Of a DNA stretch of 64,000 bases, positions 22,795-30,414 are shown piece by piece. Numbering within the stretch: the first letter of the stretch is position 1; each line of letters starts with the position of its first letter. Source of the stretch: JAZNOQ01 sp045589215 (lineage in GTDB: Bacteria; Bacillota; Clostridia; Oscillospirales; CAG-272); NCBI GenBank assembly GCA_045589215.1, contig JAZNOQ010000085.1:19134-83133 (forward strand), in the 5' to 3' direction. The notes below the pieces were generated by a model. That model was given only the letters and a program-made list of their open reading frames with translations. It did not search any database and was not told the origin of the DNA. The translations under genes and the position numbers were made by a program.

Positions 22795-25059
22795 TTAATT
22801 CGGCGTAAAGAATTTCTTCAGTGAAATAAAGGTATCGGTCGCGTATTTTGTAAGGTTTGCGTTATACGAAACCGAGAGGAGGAGAGACGCGATACACGCG
22901 ACGGTGAAGAAAAGAAGCACCAAAGAAGTGATCGCCTTTTTGCCTTTCGGGATAACCGTCGAGCTGCCGCTTGCTTCTTCTGCTTGCCCATCTGTACCTG
23001 AAAACGCGGAAGAGAGAGCAAAGGCGAGAAATACTGCCGCGAGAGCCCCCATAACGGTCAGATCGGCAACGTAACGGAAGATCACTCCACCGAGTGAAAA
23101 ATCAAGAAGTGCAACCGTGAAGATACCGACGAGGGTACACATAAGGAGGACCTTTTCGTAGCGCGTGCGGTCTTTCAGAAACAGCGCGGCAGGAGAAAGC
23201 AGGAGCGCACGGAAGAGGGGCAGGGCAAAGAGCCCGAAGCTTGCGTCGATATAAACGTAGTGTCCGTAATCCGAGAGGCTCTCGCGGTTGATCGAAAGGA
23301 AGGGGAAGAACGCCGAGAGCTTCAGATCCTGCAGAAAATAGTGATAGAGCGCGGGGAAGATGTCACCGAGGGACAGCTCGTTGTAGCGGACGTCGCTGAC
23401 CGTCAGCTGATAGGAGGTGCCGAATTCAAAAATCGATCCGAACCGCGCTTTGTTGAGACAAAGCAGGACAGTAAGCCCGATCAGCACGGGGAGACCGAGC
23501 GCGATGAGCGACAGCGCGATCTCCTTTGGGGGCGCGAAAAAGCTACGCATCCGCATCAAGCGTGCCGCGAAACGTTTGCTAAGTGAGCTGTGAGCATCGT
23601 TCGGGGGATCTTCGTGGCCGTTCGGCTCATCCGATTCGGAGGGCTCGGCGCGCCGCTTCAGGACACGGAAGACGAGATACGGGATCACGATGAATGCGGC
23701 AAGCAGAGCGATGTTTAGCCTCGAATGAAGAATGAATGCAAAGGAGAGCCCCGCAAGAACGTAGAAAACCGTCCGTGTGCGGAACCGCTCGGCTTCGGCT
23801 GCCTTCAGGAGAAGGTAGAGGAATACAGATAGAAAGGCACTTGCCGCAAGTGTTGCGATATAATAGAAGGGTGTTACGCTTCGTGCGATCAGAAGCATAA
23901 GAGAGCCGACGAACGCTGTGACCGCTCCGAGCCAGACAACGGGCAGGGGAAGTCTCTGCTTTTCGTGGAGATCTGCCCATTTCAGTACACAAAGCGGGAT
24001 AAAGACCGCAGCGATGAGGAGAAATACCGTCATCACGATGCCGTCGGAGGGAAGAGCACCCGAGAAGAGATAATAGGGGAAATAAACGAGTAGGATGGGG
24101 GCTACTCCGAAATACGAATAATATTTTCCGTCGTAATACGCGCGGTCCCAAAGGGGATCTGCATCAACGCGGGTGGCGTAGTCGTAGGGGTTTTCAAGAG
24201 AAAGCATCTCGTCAGAGACCGGTATGTCAAGATGAAGCTGTCCCTTCATAAAAGCATCAAACTGCTGGATATAGGGCTGATAGTTGCGTACAGCGCCCTG
24301 AAGCGGATACGCGATCGCGTCCTTTTGATAGAGAAAGAGGGACGAAAAGAAGATCGCGAGGAAAAGCGTCACGAGGACGGCGGTTTTTGCGCCGTACCGA
24401 TGGCGGAGGTTCTTCGGATCGTAATTGGTGTAGAAAAGCCCCGTCACCGAAAGCAGAGCCGGAATGATGAGGAGAAGTGCTACGAGCAGAAAACGAAGGA
24501 ATGAGAACGCAAACGCAGGTGTTTCGTTGATCCGAACCTCGCGAAGCTCGATCGCACCCTTGAGGTTTGAGAATGAGAGCCGCAGATTTCCCTTGTCTTC
24601 GTTATCGATCGAAAGATGAAGCAAGACCGAAGAGAATTCGCCGCCCTCACCGACCGCAAAGGCTTCGTTTGCAACGGTAATGAAGCCGCCGCTCGACCAG
24701 GTCGTGCGCGGATCGGTCGCTGTGACCATTATCTCCGGAGCAGGAAGGGTGTCCCTTGTGTTCGGATTCGTGTATCGGATGTCAAAGGCTACTGTGGAGA
24801 TGTCGCCGGGGATCTCTTTAAAGGTAATAGACACCGAGCCCGACTGTGACGGGGTGAGAAGATACGGGTCGCTTTCGTCGGTCTTTTCGACGGTGCAGTA
24901 GGGGAGAAGAGAGATCTCTTCTTTTCCTGCGTTATAGATAAAGAAACGGCTGAAATTCGCAAAGAGAAGCTCGAATATGAGCGCAAGGAGAACGCAAAGG
25001 ATCACCGCCCGCATCATACGGACGGAACTTGGGTATTTGCTGAAAATCGATGGCTTCAC
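22795..25059 (-). CDS. Large polytopic membrane protein, possibly GT-C-type glycosyltransferase, 754 aa
   Basis: The protein has a membrane segment near the N-terminus, a beta-rich outer region of about 170 residues (ITFKEIPGDISTVAFDI), then about twelve membrane segments. The motif YYDGKYYSYFGVAPILLVYF recalls uncharacterised membrane proteins of Clostridia with a GT-C-like layout, which use polyprenyl-linked sugars; this is tentative. The start is set to the GTG at 25059. It has AAAGGAG eight bases upstream, and the in-frame ATG at 25113 sits next to the -10 box and upstream of the expected transcription start. A charged loop near residues 480-510 splits the membrane part. Confidence 0.6.
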   Translation of the reverse strand: MKPSIFSKYPSSVRMMRAVILCVLLALIFELLFANFSRFFIYNAGKEEISLLPYCTVEKTDESDPYLLTPSQSGSVSITFKEIPGDISTVAFDIRYTNPNTRDTLPAPEIMVTATDPRTTWSSGGFITVANEAFAVGEGGEFSSVLLHLSIDNEDKGNLRLSFSNLKGAIELREVRINETPAFAFSFLRFLLVALLLIIPALLSVTGLFYTNYDPKNLRHRYGAKTAVLVTLFLAIFFSSLFLYQKDAIAYPLQGAVRNYQPYIQQFDAFMKGQLHLDIPVSDEMLSLENPYDYATRVDADPLWDRAYYDGKYYSYFGVAPILLVYFPYYLFSGALPSDGIVMTVFLLIAAVFIPLCVLKWADLHEKQRLPLPVVWLGAVTAFVGSLMLLIARSVTPFYYIATLAASAFLSVFLYLLLKAAEAERFRTRTVFYVLAGLSFAFILHSRLNIALLAAFIVIPYLVFRVLKRRAEPSESDEPNGHEDPPNDAHSSLSKRFAARLMRMRSFFAPPKEIALSLIALGLPVLIGLTVLLCLNKARFGSIFEFGTSYQLTVSDVRYNELSLGDIFPALYHYFLQDLKLSAFFPFLSINRESLSDYGHYVYIDASFGLFALPLFRALLLSPAALFLKDRTRYEKVLLMCTLVGIFTVALLDFSLGGVIFRYVADLTVMGALAAVFLAFALSSAFSGTDGQAEEASGSSTVIPKGKKAITSLVLLFFTVACIASLLLSVSYNANLTKYATDTFISLKKFFTPN

Positions 25060-25103
25060 GCGGCACTCTCCTTTCCAATCTGCGGGACAAACATATATAA
25101 TGT

Positions 25104-25132
25104 AGTATAGCACAAATCAGAGCTTCTGTCAA
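25104..25132 (-). promoter_or_regulatory. Promoter of the 22-25 kb minus-strand operon
   Basis: TTGACA (25127-25132) and TATACT (25104-25109) with a 17-base spacer. Transcription should start near 25097, about 38 bases before the GTG start. Confidence 0.85.
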
Positions 25133-25166
25133 GGCAGGGGATAAATGTAAAAAACTTGAGCTTGCT

Positions 25167-25196
25167 TTGATTTTTTGAAAAATAATGAGCCATAAT
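25167..25196 (+). promoter_or_regulatory. Possible promoter of the DUF1385 gene
   Basis: TTGATT (25167-25172), an 18-base spacer and CATAAT (25191-25196). A second TATAAT lies at 25222-25227 without a good -35, so the real start is uncertain. Confidence 0.45.
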
Positions 25197-25302
25197 TCAT
25201 ATAGGGTTCACATATTTTTTATATAATGACTTTGAATAGGTTGTGTACGCGAATTGCCGTGCAGAGTTAGATATAGAGTTAGACAGAAAGGTTTCAACAG
25301 GT

Positions 25303-26574
25303 ATGGAAAAGGATAAAAAACGGGAAGAAAGCTGTGCGCTGAGGAGAAAAACCTCGATCGGCGGACAGGCTTTGATCGAGGGAATTATGATGCGCGGTCC
25401 GAAGAAAACCGCGATGGCGGTGCGTGATACGCACGGAGAGATCGTTTTTGAGGAGACGGTCAATAAGGAGTCAAAGCATCCGTGGATCAAAAAGGTTCCG
25501 ATTTTACGCGGCGTGATCGGCTTCATTCAGTCGATGACGGTCGGATATAAGTGCCTGATGCGCTCGGCAGAGCTGTCGGGGCTTGAAGAGGCAGAGGCGG
25601 AGCTTGAACGCGAAAAAGCAGAAAAAAAGGCGAGAAAAGCGGCAGAGAAGGAAGCGAAGAAAAGCGGAAGATCTGTCGAGGAGATCCTCGCAGAGAGAGC
25701 CGAGGCTGAAGCGGCAAACGAAAAAGCCACATCCGAAGCCGAAACTGACGGAATAGAGAATGGCAAGCCCGATCAAAAATCGGGATCCTCGCCGCTTATG
25801 GTCGGCATTATGGTGCTTGCCGTGATCCTCGCGGTCGTTTTGATGGTCGTGCTGTTCATCTGGCTTCCGACGACCCTGTTCGGGCTTCTCACGAAGGCAT
25901 TTCCCGTCCTTCTCTTTCCGAAGAGTCCCGCACTTGCGTCGCTTCTGAAATCGGTGTTTGAGGGACTTTTCAAGGTCATCCTGCTCGTTGCCTATATGGC
26001 GCTCGTCTCGCTGATGAAGGACATTCGCCGCACCTTTGAATATCACGGTGCAGAGCACAAGACGATCTTCTGCTACGAGCACGGCAAGGCCTTGACCGTT
26101 GAAAACGTGCGGAAGGAACGTCGTTTCCATCCGAGATGCGGAACCTCCTTCCTCATTTTGATGATGCTCGTCGGCATCTTTGTTTGCTTCTTCATTGACC
26201 CGATCGCGATCCTCGTGTCGGGAGCGCCGCTCATCGGTTGGCTTCGTACCGTGGTGCGTCTTGCCCTGCTTCCGATCATCATGGGGCTCGGCTACGAGGT
26301 GCTGAAATTTGCGGGACGGCACGAAAATTGGTTTACCCGTATCATTTCTGCCCCCGGGATGTGGTTACAGCATATCACGGTTCGTGAGCCCGACGATGAT
26401 ATGATCGAATGCGCGATCAAGGCTTTTCTCGCGGTCATTCCCGAAGGGGAGCTTGAAGAGGAGCTTCAAAAGATCGAAGCGGAAGCACCTTCCGCTCCTT
26501 CGGAAGCGTCCGGAGAGGATGATCCTTCGGAAGCGTCTAGAGAGGATGACTCTGCAAACACATTCGAGGCGTGA
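25303..26574 (+). CDS. DUF1385 (YqhQ-like) membrane protein, 423 aa
   Basis: The start motif SIGGQALIEGIMMRGPKK and the later YHGAEHKTIFCYEHG, FHPRCGTSF and GYEVLKFAGRH are family hallmarks. The conserved His, Cys and Glu residues suggest metal binding, but no activity is established. Several membrane segments lie between about residues 175 and 330. Compared with the Bacillus relative, this one has an inserted charged helix (about 85-165, many Glu, Lys and Ala) and an acidic tail. The tail contains a tandem DNA repeat of about 27 bases encoding PSEAS-G/R-EDD. The ATG at 25303 was chosen because the family homology starts just after it and AAAGG lies upstream. Confidence 0.85.
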   Translation: MEKDKKREESCALRRKTSIGGQALIEGIMMRGPKKTAMAVRDTHGEIVFEETVNKESKHPWIKKVPILRGVIGFIQSMTVGYKCLMRSAELSGLEEAEAELEREKAEKKARKAAEKEAKKSGRSVEEILAERAEAEAANEKATSEAETDGIENGKPDQKSGSSPLMVGIMVLAVILAVVLMVVLFIWLPTTLFGLLTKAFPVLLFPKSPALASLLKSVFEGLFKVILLVAYMALVSLMKDIRRTFEYHGAEHKTIFCYEHGKALTVENVRKERRFHPRCGTSFLILMMLVGIFVCFFIDPIAILVSGAPLIGWLRTVVRLALLPIIMGLGYEVLKFAGRHENWFTRIISAPGMWLQHITVREPDDDMIECAIKAFLAVIPEGELEEELQKIEAEAPSAPSEASGEDDPSEASREDDSANTFEA

Positions 26575-26610
26575 CCGATTTTATGAAATCCAAAAGTGAA
26601 AGGGGTACCT

Positions 26611-26964
26611 ATGGCAGTTCGATACGTTCGTCTTTCCCCGCGCGAGGCGTATGATAAGATATGCGTCGGCTTGACAGGACAATTCCTCACCGCGGAGGAG
26701 ATCGCGTCGCATACCGTAAGAAATGCGGACAAAAGCGAAACGGTTGTCGGTGTCTTTGAAAAGTATTCGTGGAGAAACAGCAACCGTATGACGATGACGG
26801 TGCTGTGCAGTCCCGCAGGCAAAGGGAAAAGCGAGGTTTTCTTCGTTGCGTCGGGGGCGAGCGGCGGACTTCTCGGCTTCGATTGGGGTGCCGGAGAGGA
26901 TTTCGAGCATGCGCTGGAGTCTTCGCTTGGAGAATACCTTTGTACGGATCCCGATGATCTGTGA
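26611..26964 (+). CDS. Small conserved protein, perhaps DUF6054-like, 117 aa
   Basis: A soluble protein with no signal or membrane segment. AAAGGGG precedes the ATG at 26611, and the gene starts 36 bases after the DUF1385 gene, so co-transcription is likely. The pattern of an N-terminal helix, VFEKYSWRNSNRMTMTV, and a Gly-rich stretch (ASGASGGLLGF) recalls the DUF6054 family from Firmicutes, but I am not sure. No catalytic motif is visible and I assign no function. Confidence 0.55.
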   Translation: MAVRYVRLSPREAYDKICVGLTGQFLTAEEIASHTVRNADKSETVVGVFEKYSWRNSNRMTMTVLCSPAGKGKSEVFFVASGASGGLLGFDWGAGEDFEHALESSLGEYLCTDPDDL

Positions 26965-27060
26965 CCGCGGATGCGAATTTTTCAAAAACAAGACATAGCA
27001 GAATAATGCTCGTGTAATCTGTGCAATATTCAGACAAACCATGCTTTATAGGAGGAAATT

Positions 27061-28854
27061 ATGCGTATTACAAACGATATCAAATATATTGGCGTGAACG
27101 ATCACGAGATCGATCTCTTCGAGGGGCAGTACGTGGTCCCGAACGGAATGTCGTACAATTCTTATGCCATTATCGACGAAAAGATCGCCGTAATGGATAC
27201 AGTCGATCAGAGATTTACACACGAATGGCTTGACAATATCCGCGATGCACTCGACGGAAGAAAGCCCGATTATCTCGTCGTTCAGCATATGGAGCCCGAT
27301 CACTCCGCAAACATCGTGAATTTCACAAAAGCTTATCCCGATGCGAAGATCGTTGCATCTCAGAAGGCATTCGCTATGATGAAGAACTTCTTCGGCGTTT
27401 CGTTTGACGAAAAGCAGATCGTTGTCGGAGAGGGGGATACCCTTTCGCTCGGCAAGCATCAGCTTACCTTCGTTACCGCACCGATGGTGCCTTGGCCCGA
27501 GGTCATCGTAGCGTACGACAGCACCGACCGCGTGCTGTTTTCGGCGGACGGCTTCGGCAAGTTCGGTGCTTTTGACGCGGACGAAGAATGGGCAGACGAG
27601 GCAAGACGCTATTATATCGGCATTGTCGGCAAATACGGCGCGCAGGTACAGAGCCTGCTCCGAAAGGCGGCAACGCTTGATATCGGGACGATCTGCCCCC
27701 TGCACGGTCCTGTGCTTTCCGAAAATCTCGGCTATTATCTTGATCTCTATAACCTTTGGTCGAGCTATCAGATCGAAGAGGAGGGAATCGTCATCGCCTA
27801 TACCTCGGTTTACGGAAATACGAAGAAGGCAGTCCTTCAGCTTGCGGAAAAGCTGAAGGCGAACGGATGCCCCAAGGTCGTGATCTATGATCTCGCCCGC
27901 TGCGACACTGCAACGGCGGTAGCGGATGCCTTCCGTTACAGTAAGCTCGTTCTGGCGACTACGACCTACAATGCAGGGATCTTCCCGTATATGCGCGAGT
28001 TCATCGATCACCTGACCGAGCGCAATTTCTCGAACAGAACCGTTGCTTTCATCGAAAACGGAAGCTGGGCGCCTCTTGCTGCGAAGGTTATGAAGGGAAT
28101 GCTTGAAAAATCCCCGAATATAACCTATACCGAGAACAACGTGAAGATCCTTTCTGCGCTGAATGAGGAATGCTCTGCACAGGTCACGGCTCTTGCAGAG
28201 GAGCTTTGCCGTGAATATCTCGCACAGCAGGATGCAACCGCAAATAAGAACGATCTTACCGCGCTCTTCCACATCGGCTACGGTCTTTACGTGGTCACGT
28301 CGAACGATGGGAAAAAGGATAACGGTCTGATCGTCAACACCGTGACGCAGGTGACGAGCACGCCGAACAGGATCGCAGTTACGATCAATAAGGCGAATTA
28401 TTCCCACCACGTGATAAAGCAAAGCGGAACGATGAATGTGAACTGCCTGACCGTCGACGCGCCCTTCCAGGTGTTTGAGACGTTCGGCTTCCAGAGCGGC
28501 AGAAACGTTAATAAGTTTGAAAACTGCGAGCCGCTCCGATCGGATAACGGCCTTGTTTTCCTGCCGCGCTATATCAATGCCTTTATGTCGCTCAAGGTCG
28601 AGCAGTATATCGATCTTGATACACACGGTATGTTTATTTGCTCGGTGACCGAGAGCCGTGTGATCAACAACATCGAAACGATGACGTACACCTATTACCA
28701 GAACAACGTAAAGCCGAAGCCCGAGACCGAAGGGAAGAAGGGCTACGTTTGCAAGATCTGCGGTTACGTGTACGAGGGTGAGCCGCTTCCCGAGGACTTT
28801 ATTTGCCCGCTTTGTAAGCACGGCGCGGCAGACTTTGAGCCAATTCAGCAATAA
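27061..28854 (+). CDS. Flavodiiron protein fused to flavin reductase and rubredoxin domains, 597 aa
   Basis: The domains in order are a metallo-beta-lactamase-like diiron domain (1-240), flavodoxin (about 243-390, VIAYTSVYGNTKKA), a flavin-reductase-like domain (about 405-550) and a rubredoxin with Cys564, Cys567, Cys582 and Cys585. The family reduces oxygen or nitric oxide to protect anaerobes. The fusion would let electrons pass along one chain. Diiron ligands His76, Glu78, Asp80, Asp163 and His215 are present. The family's histidine in the HWPD motif is Pro144 here (APMVPWPE), so one ligand is missing. GGAGG precedes the ATG. It stands alone, with no rubredoxin or rubrerythrin gene next to it. 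Confidence 0.92.
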   Translation: MRITNDIKYIGVNDHEIDLFEGQYVVPNGMSYNSYAIIDEKIAVMDTVDQRFTHEWLDNIRDALDGRKPDYLVVQHMEPDHSANIVNFTKAYPDAKIVASQKAFAMMKNFFGVSFDEKQIVVGEGDTLSLGKHQLTFVTAPMVPWPEVIVAYDSTDRVLFSADGFGKFGAFDADEEWADEARRYYIGIVGKYGAQVQSLLRKAATLDIGTICPLHGPVLSENLGYYLDLYNLWSSYQIEEEGIVIAYTSVYGNTKKAVLQLAEKLKANGCPKVVIYDLARCDTATAVADAFRYSKLVLATTTYNAGIFPYMREFIDHLTERNFSNRTVAFIENGSWAPLAAKVMKGMLEKSPNITYTENNVKILSALNEECSAQVTALAEELCREYLAQQDATANKNDLTALFHIGYGLYVVTSNDGKKDNGLIVNTVTQVTSTPNRIAVTINKANYSHHVIKQSGTMNVNCLTVDAPFQVFETFGFQSGRNVNKFENCEPLRSDNGLVFLPRYINAFMSLKVEQYIDLDTHGMFICSVTESRVINNIETMTYTYYQNNVKPKPETEGKKGYVCKICGYVYEGEPLPEDFICPLCKHGAADFEPIQQ

Positions 28855-28951
28855 GCGGATGCTTTAGGCTTCTTTAAAACGAAAACCGTACATTTTGCCC
28901 AAAAATATTTGATGAATATAATTGGATTTCGTGGAAAAGCTCAAAAGGCTA

Positions 28952-28981
28952 TTGACAAGAAGCGGAAAAGTATGGTATAAT
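28952..28981 (+). promoter_or_regulatory. Promoter of the methylglyoxal-synthase-like gene
   Basis: TTGACA (28952-28957), 18-base spacer, TATAAT (28976-28981). It drives the gene at 29059 and probably the lipoprotein gene behind it. Confidence 0.85.
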
Positions 28982-29058
28982 AACACGAACAGAGTAGCTT
29001 CGGTGCGGCGAAGGCCCACCGTGATACGGTATACGACAGTAAGGAGGACATCGTTCGA

Positions 29059-29499
29059 ATGGAGATCGCTATCATTGCACACGATATGAAAAAAGAGCTG
29101 ATGACACAGTTCTGCATAGCATACTGCGGTATTTTGAGTAAACACCGCTTGTGTGCGACCAGCATTACGGCAAAATATATTTCCGAGGCCACGGGGCTCG
29201 ATATTGAGCGCCTGATGACGGGTGAGCAGGGCGGTGAGGAGCAGATTGCGTCGAGAATATCCTATAACGAGATTGATCTTCTGCTTTATTTTCGAGACAC
29301 CCGCTCCGACTCTCTCCCCAAGGAATCGGATATGGAGCTGCTTCGTATGTGTGATATGTATAATATCCCCGTTGCTACCAATATTGCAACGGCAGAGGTG
29401 CTCGTTTGCGCACTCGACCGCGGCGACCTCGATTGGAGGGCGTTCGTAAATCCTCGCTCGGACTACAATCGGGCGAAGACGATAGACGGAGCGATTTGA
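29059..29499 (+). CDS. Methylglyoxal-synthase-like protein with altered active site, 146 aa
   Basis: The fold and landmarks match methylglyoxal synthase (IIAHDMKKELM at the start, TGLDIERLMTG, NIPVATNIATAEVLV), which converts dihydroxyacetone phosphate to methylglyoxal. Key positions differ. The catalytic Asp of GGDQQ is Glu60 (GGEEQ), the His of PHDPD is Lys88 (LPKESD), and the phosphate loop ATGTTG reads ATSITA. His8, Asp80 and Asp91 equivalents remain. It may be inactive, work on another phosphate compound or act as a sensor. AAGGAGG lies about 11 bases before the ATG. The name should not be copied without a test. Confidence 0.75.
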   Translation: MEIAIIAHDMKKELMTQFCIAYCGILSKHRLCATSITAKYISEATGLDIERLMTGEQGGEEQIASRISYNEIDLLLYFRDTRSDSLPKESDMELLRMCDMYNIPVATNIATAEVLVCALDRGDLDWRAFVNPRSDYNRAKTIDGAI

Positions 29500-29515
29500 C
29501 GGGCGGATAACGGAG

Positions 29516-30367
29516 ATGAAAAAAATCACAGCGTGGCTTTGCGCTTTCGCACTGCTATTGATGTCGACCTCTTTTTTGACGGCCTGCAATAACGGCAAGC
29601 GACCAAGCGAGGGGCTCGAATTTAAACTGAATTCCGACGGAGTCTCCTATTCGGTCAGCGGACGCGGAACGTGCGAGGATAAGCGTATCGTCATTCCGAG
29701 CACCTACGAGGAGCTTCCCGTGACCGCCATCGGTACGGCGGCGTTTTACGACACTTCGATCAAGTCGGTCGTTTTGCCTGAAGGTATCACGAGTATCGGG
29801 GCGTGGGCGTTTGAAAAATGTAAGAGTCTGACGAAGGTTACCCTTCCCGAGGGACTTACGACAATCGGAAATGGTGCGTTTTATATGTGTGATAAGATCA
29901 CGTCGATAAAGCTCCCATCCACTGTGACGAGTATTGGAGCAAAGGCATTTGCCTCCTGCGGCGGACTTACCGAGATCATTTTTCCGGACAGTGTAACCAC
30001 GGTCGGAGACGAGGCGTTTTCAGGGTGCTATAACATAACGAAGCTGATGCTTGGACAAAATCTGAAAACGATCGGATCGGGTGCCTTCCATTCCTGCTGG
30101 TCGATTCGGAACGTGACGATCACGGGCAATGTTTCGCGTATTTCTCCAAACGCCTTTGAGGATTGTCGCGCCCTTGTTAATCTGACGATCCCGAAGACCG
30201 TCGTAAACATTGCAGATAGCGCACTTCGCGGGTGCGAACAGCTTACATCGCTGACCTACGGAGGAAAAAAGGCGGATTTTGGAAGGGTTCTGCTCGAAAG
30301 CAATTGGAGAGCCGAATCTGCCGTCAAAGAAATCATTTGCTCGGATGGGATCATCCTTCTCCCATAA
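29516..30367 (+). CDS. Leucine-rich-repeat (BspA type) lipoprotein, 283 aa
   Basis: A type II signal peptide with lipobox LTAC predicts lipid anchoring at Cys24 on the outer face of the membrane. The mature part is a run of about seven BspA-type repeats with the pattern IGxxAFxxCxxLTxVxLPxxVTxI. These repeats form curved binding surfaces and are frequent in host-associated and biofilm bacteria. The gene starts 16 bases after the methylglyoxal-synthase-like gene and shares its promoter, though no functional link is clear. A strong terminator follows at once. Confidence 0.9.
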   Translation: MKKITAWLCAFALLLMSTSFLTACNNGKRPSEGLEFKLNSDGVSYSVSGRGTCEDKRIVIPSTYEELPVTAIGTAAFYDTSIKSVVLPEGITSIGAWAFEKCKSLTKVTLPEGLTTIGNGAFYMCDKITSIKLPSTVTSIGAKAFASCGGLTEIIFPDSVTTVGDEAFSGCYNITKLMLGQNLKTIGSGAFHSCWSIRNVTITGNVSRISPNAFEDCRALVNLTIPKTVVNIADSALRGCEQLTSLTYGGKKADFGRVLLESNWRAESAVKEIICSDGIILLP

Positions 30368-30370
30368 CAT

Positions 30371-30410
30371 AAAAAGAACTGCTCCGCAGCGGAGCAGTTC
30401 TTTTTATTTT
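30371..30410. terminator. Bidirectional rho-independent terminator
   Basis: A 15-bp perfect stem (30371-30385 with 30391-30405) and GCAGC loop, with A on one side and T on the other. It ends the lipoprotein gene and the convergent ABC-F gene. Confidence 0.95.
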
Positions 30411-30414
30411 TAAG

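Noticed and set aside
27046..28851. A 601-codon frame opposite the flavodiiron gene
   Set aside because: The sense strand encodes four clear domains; the antisense product resembles nothing.
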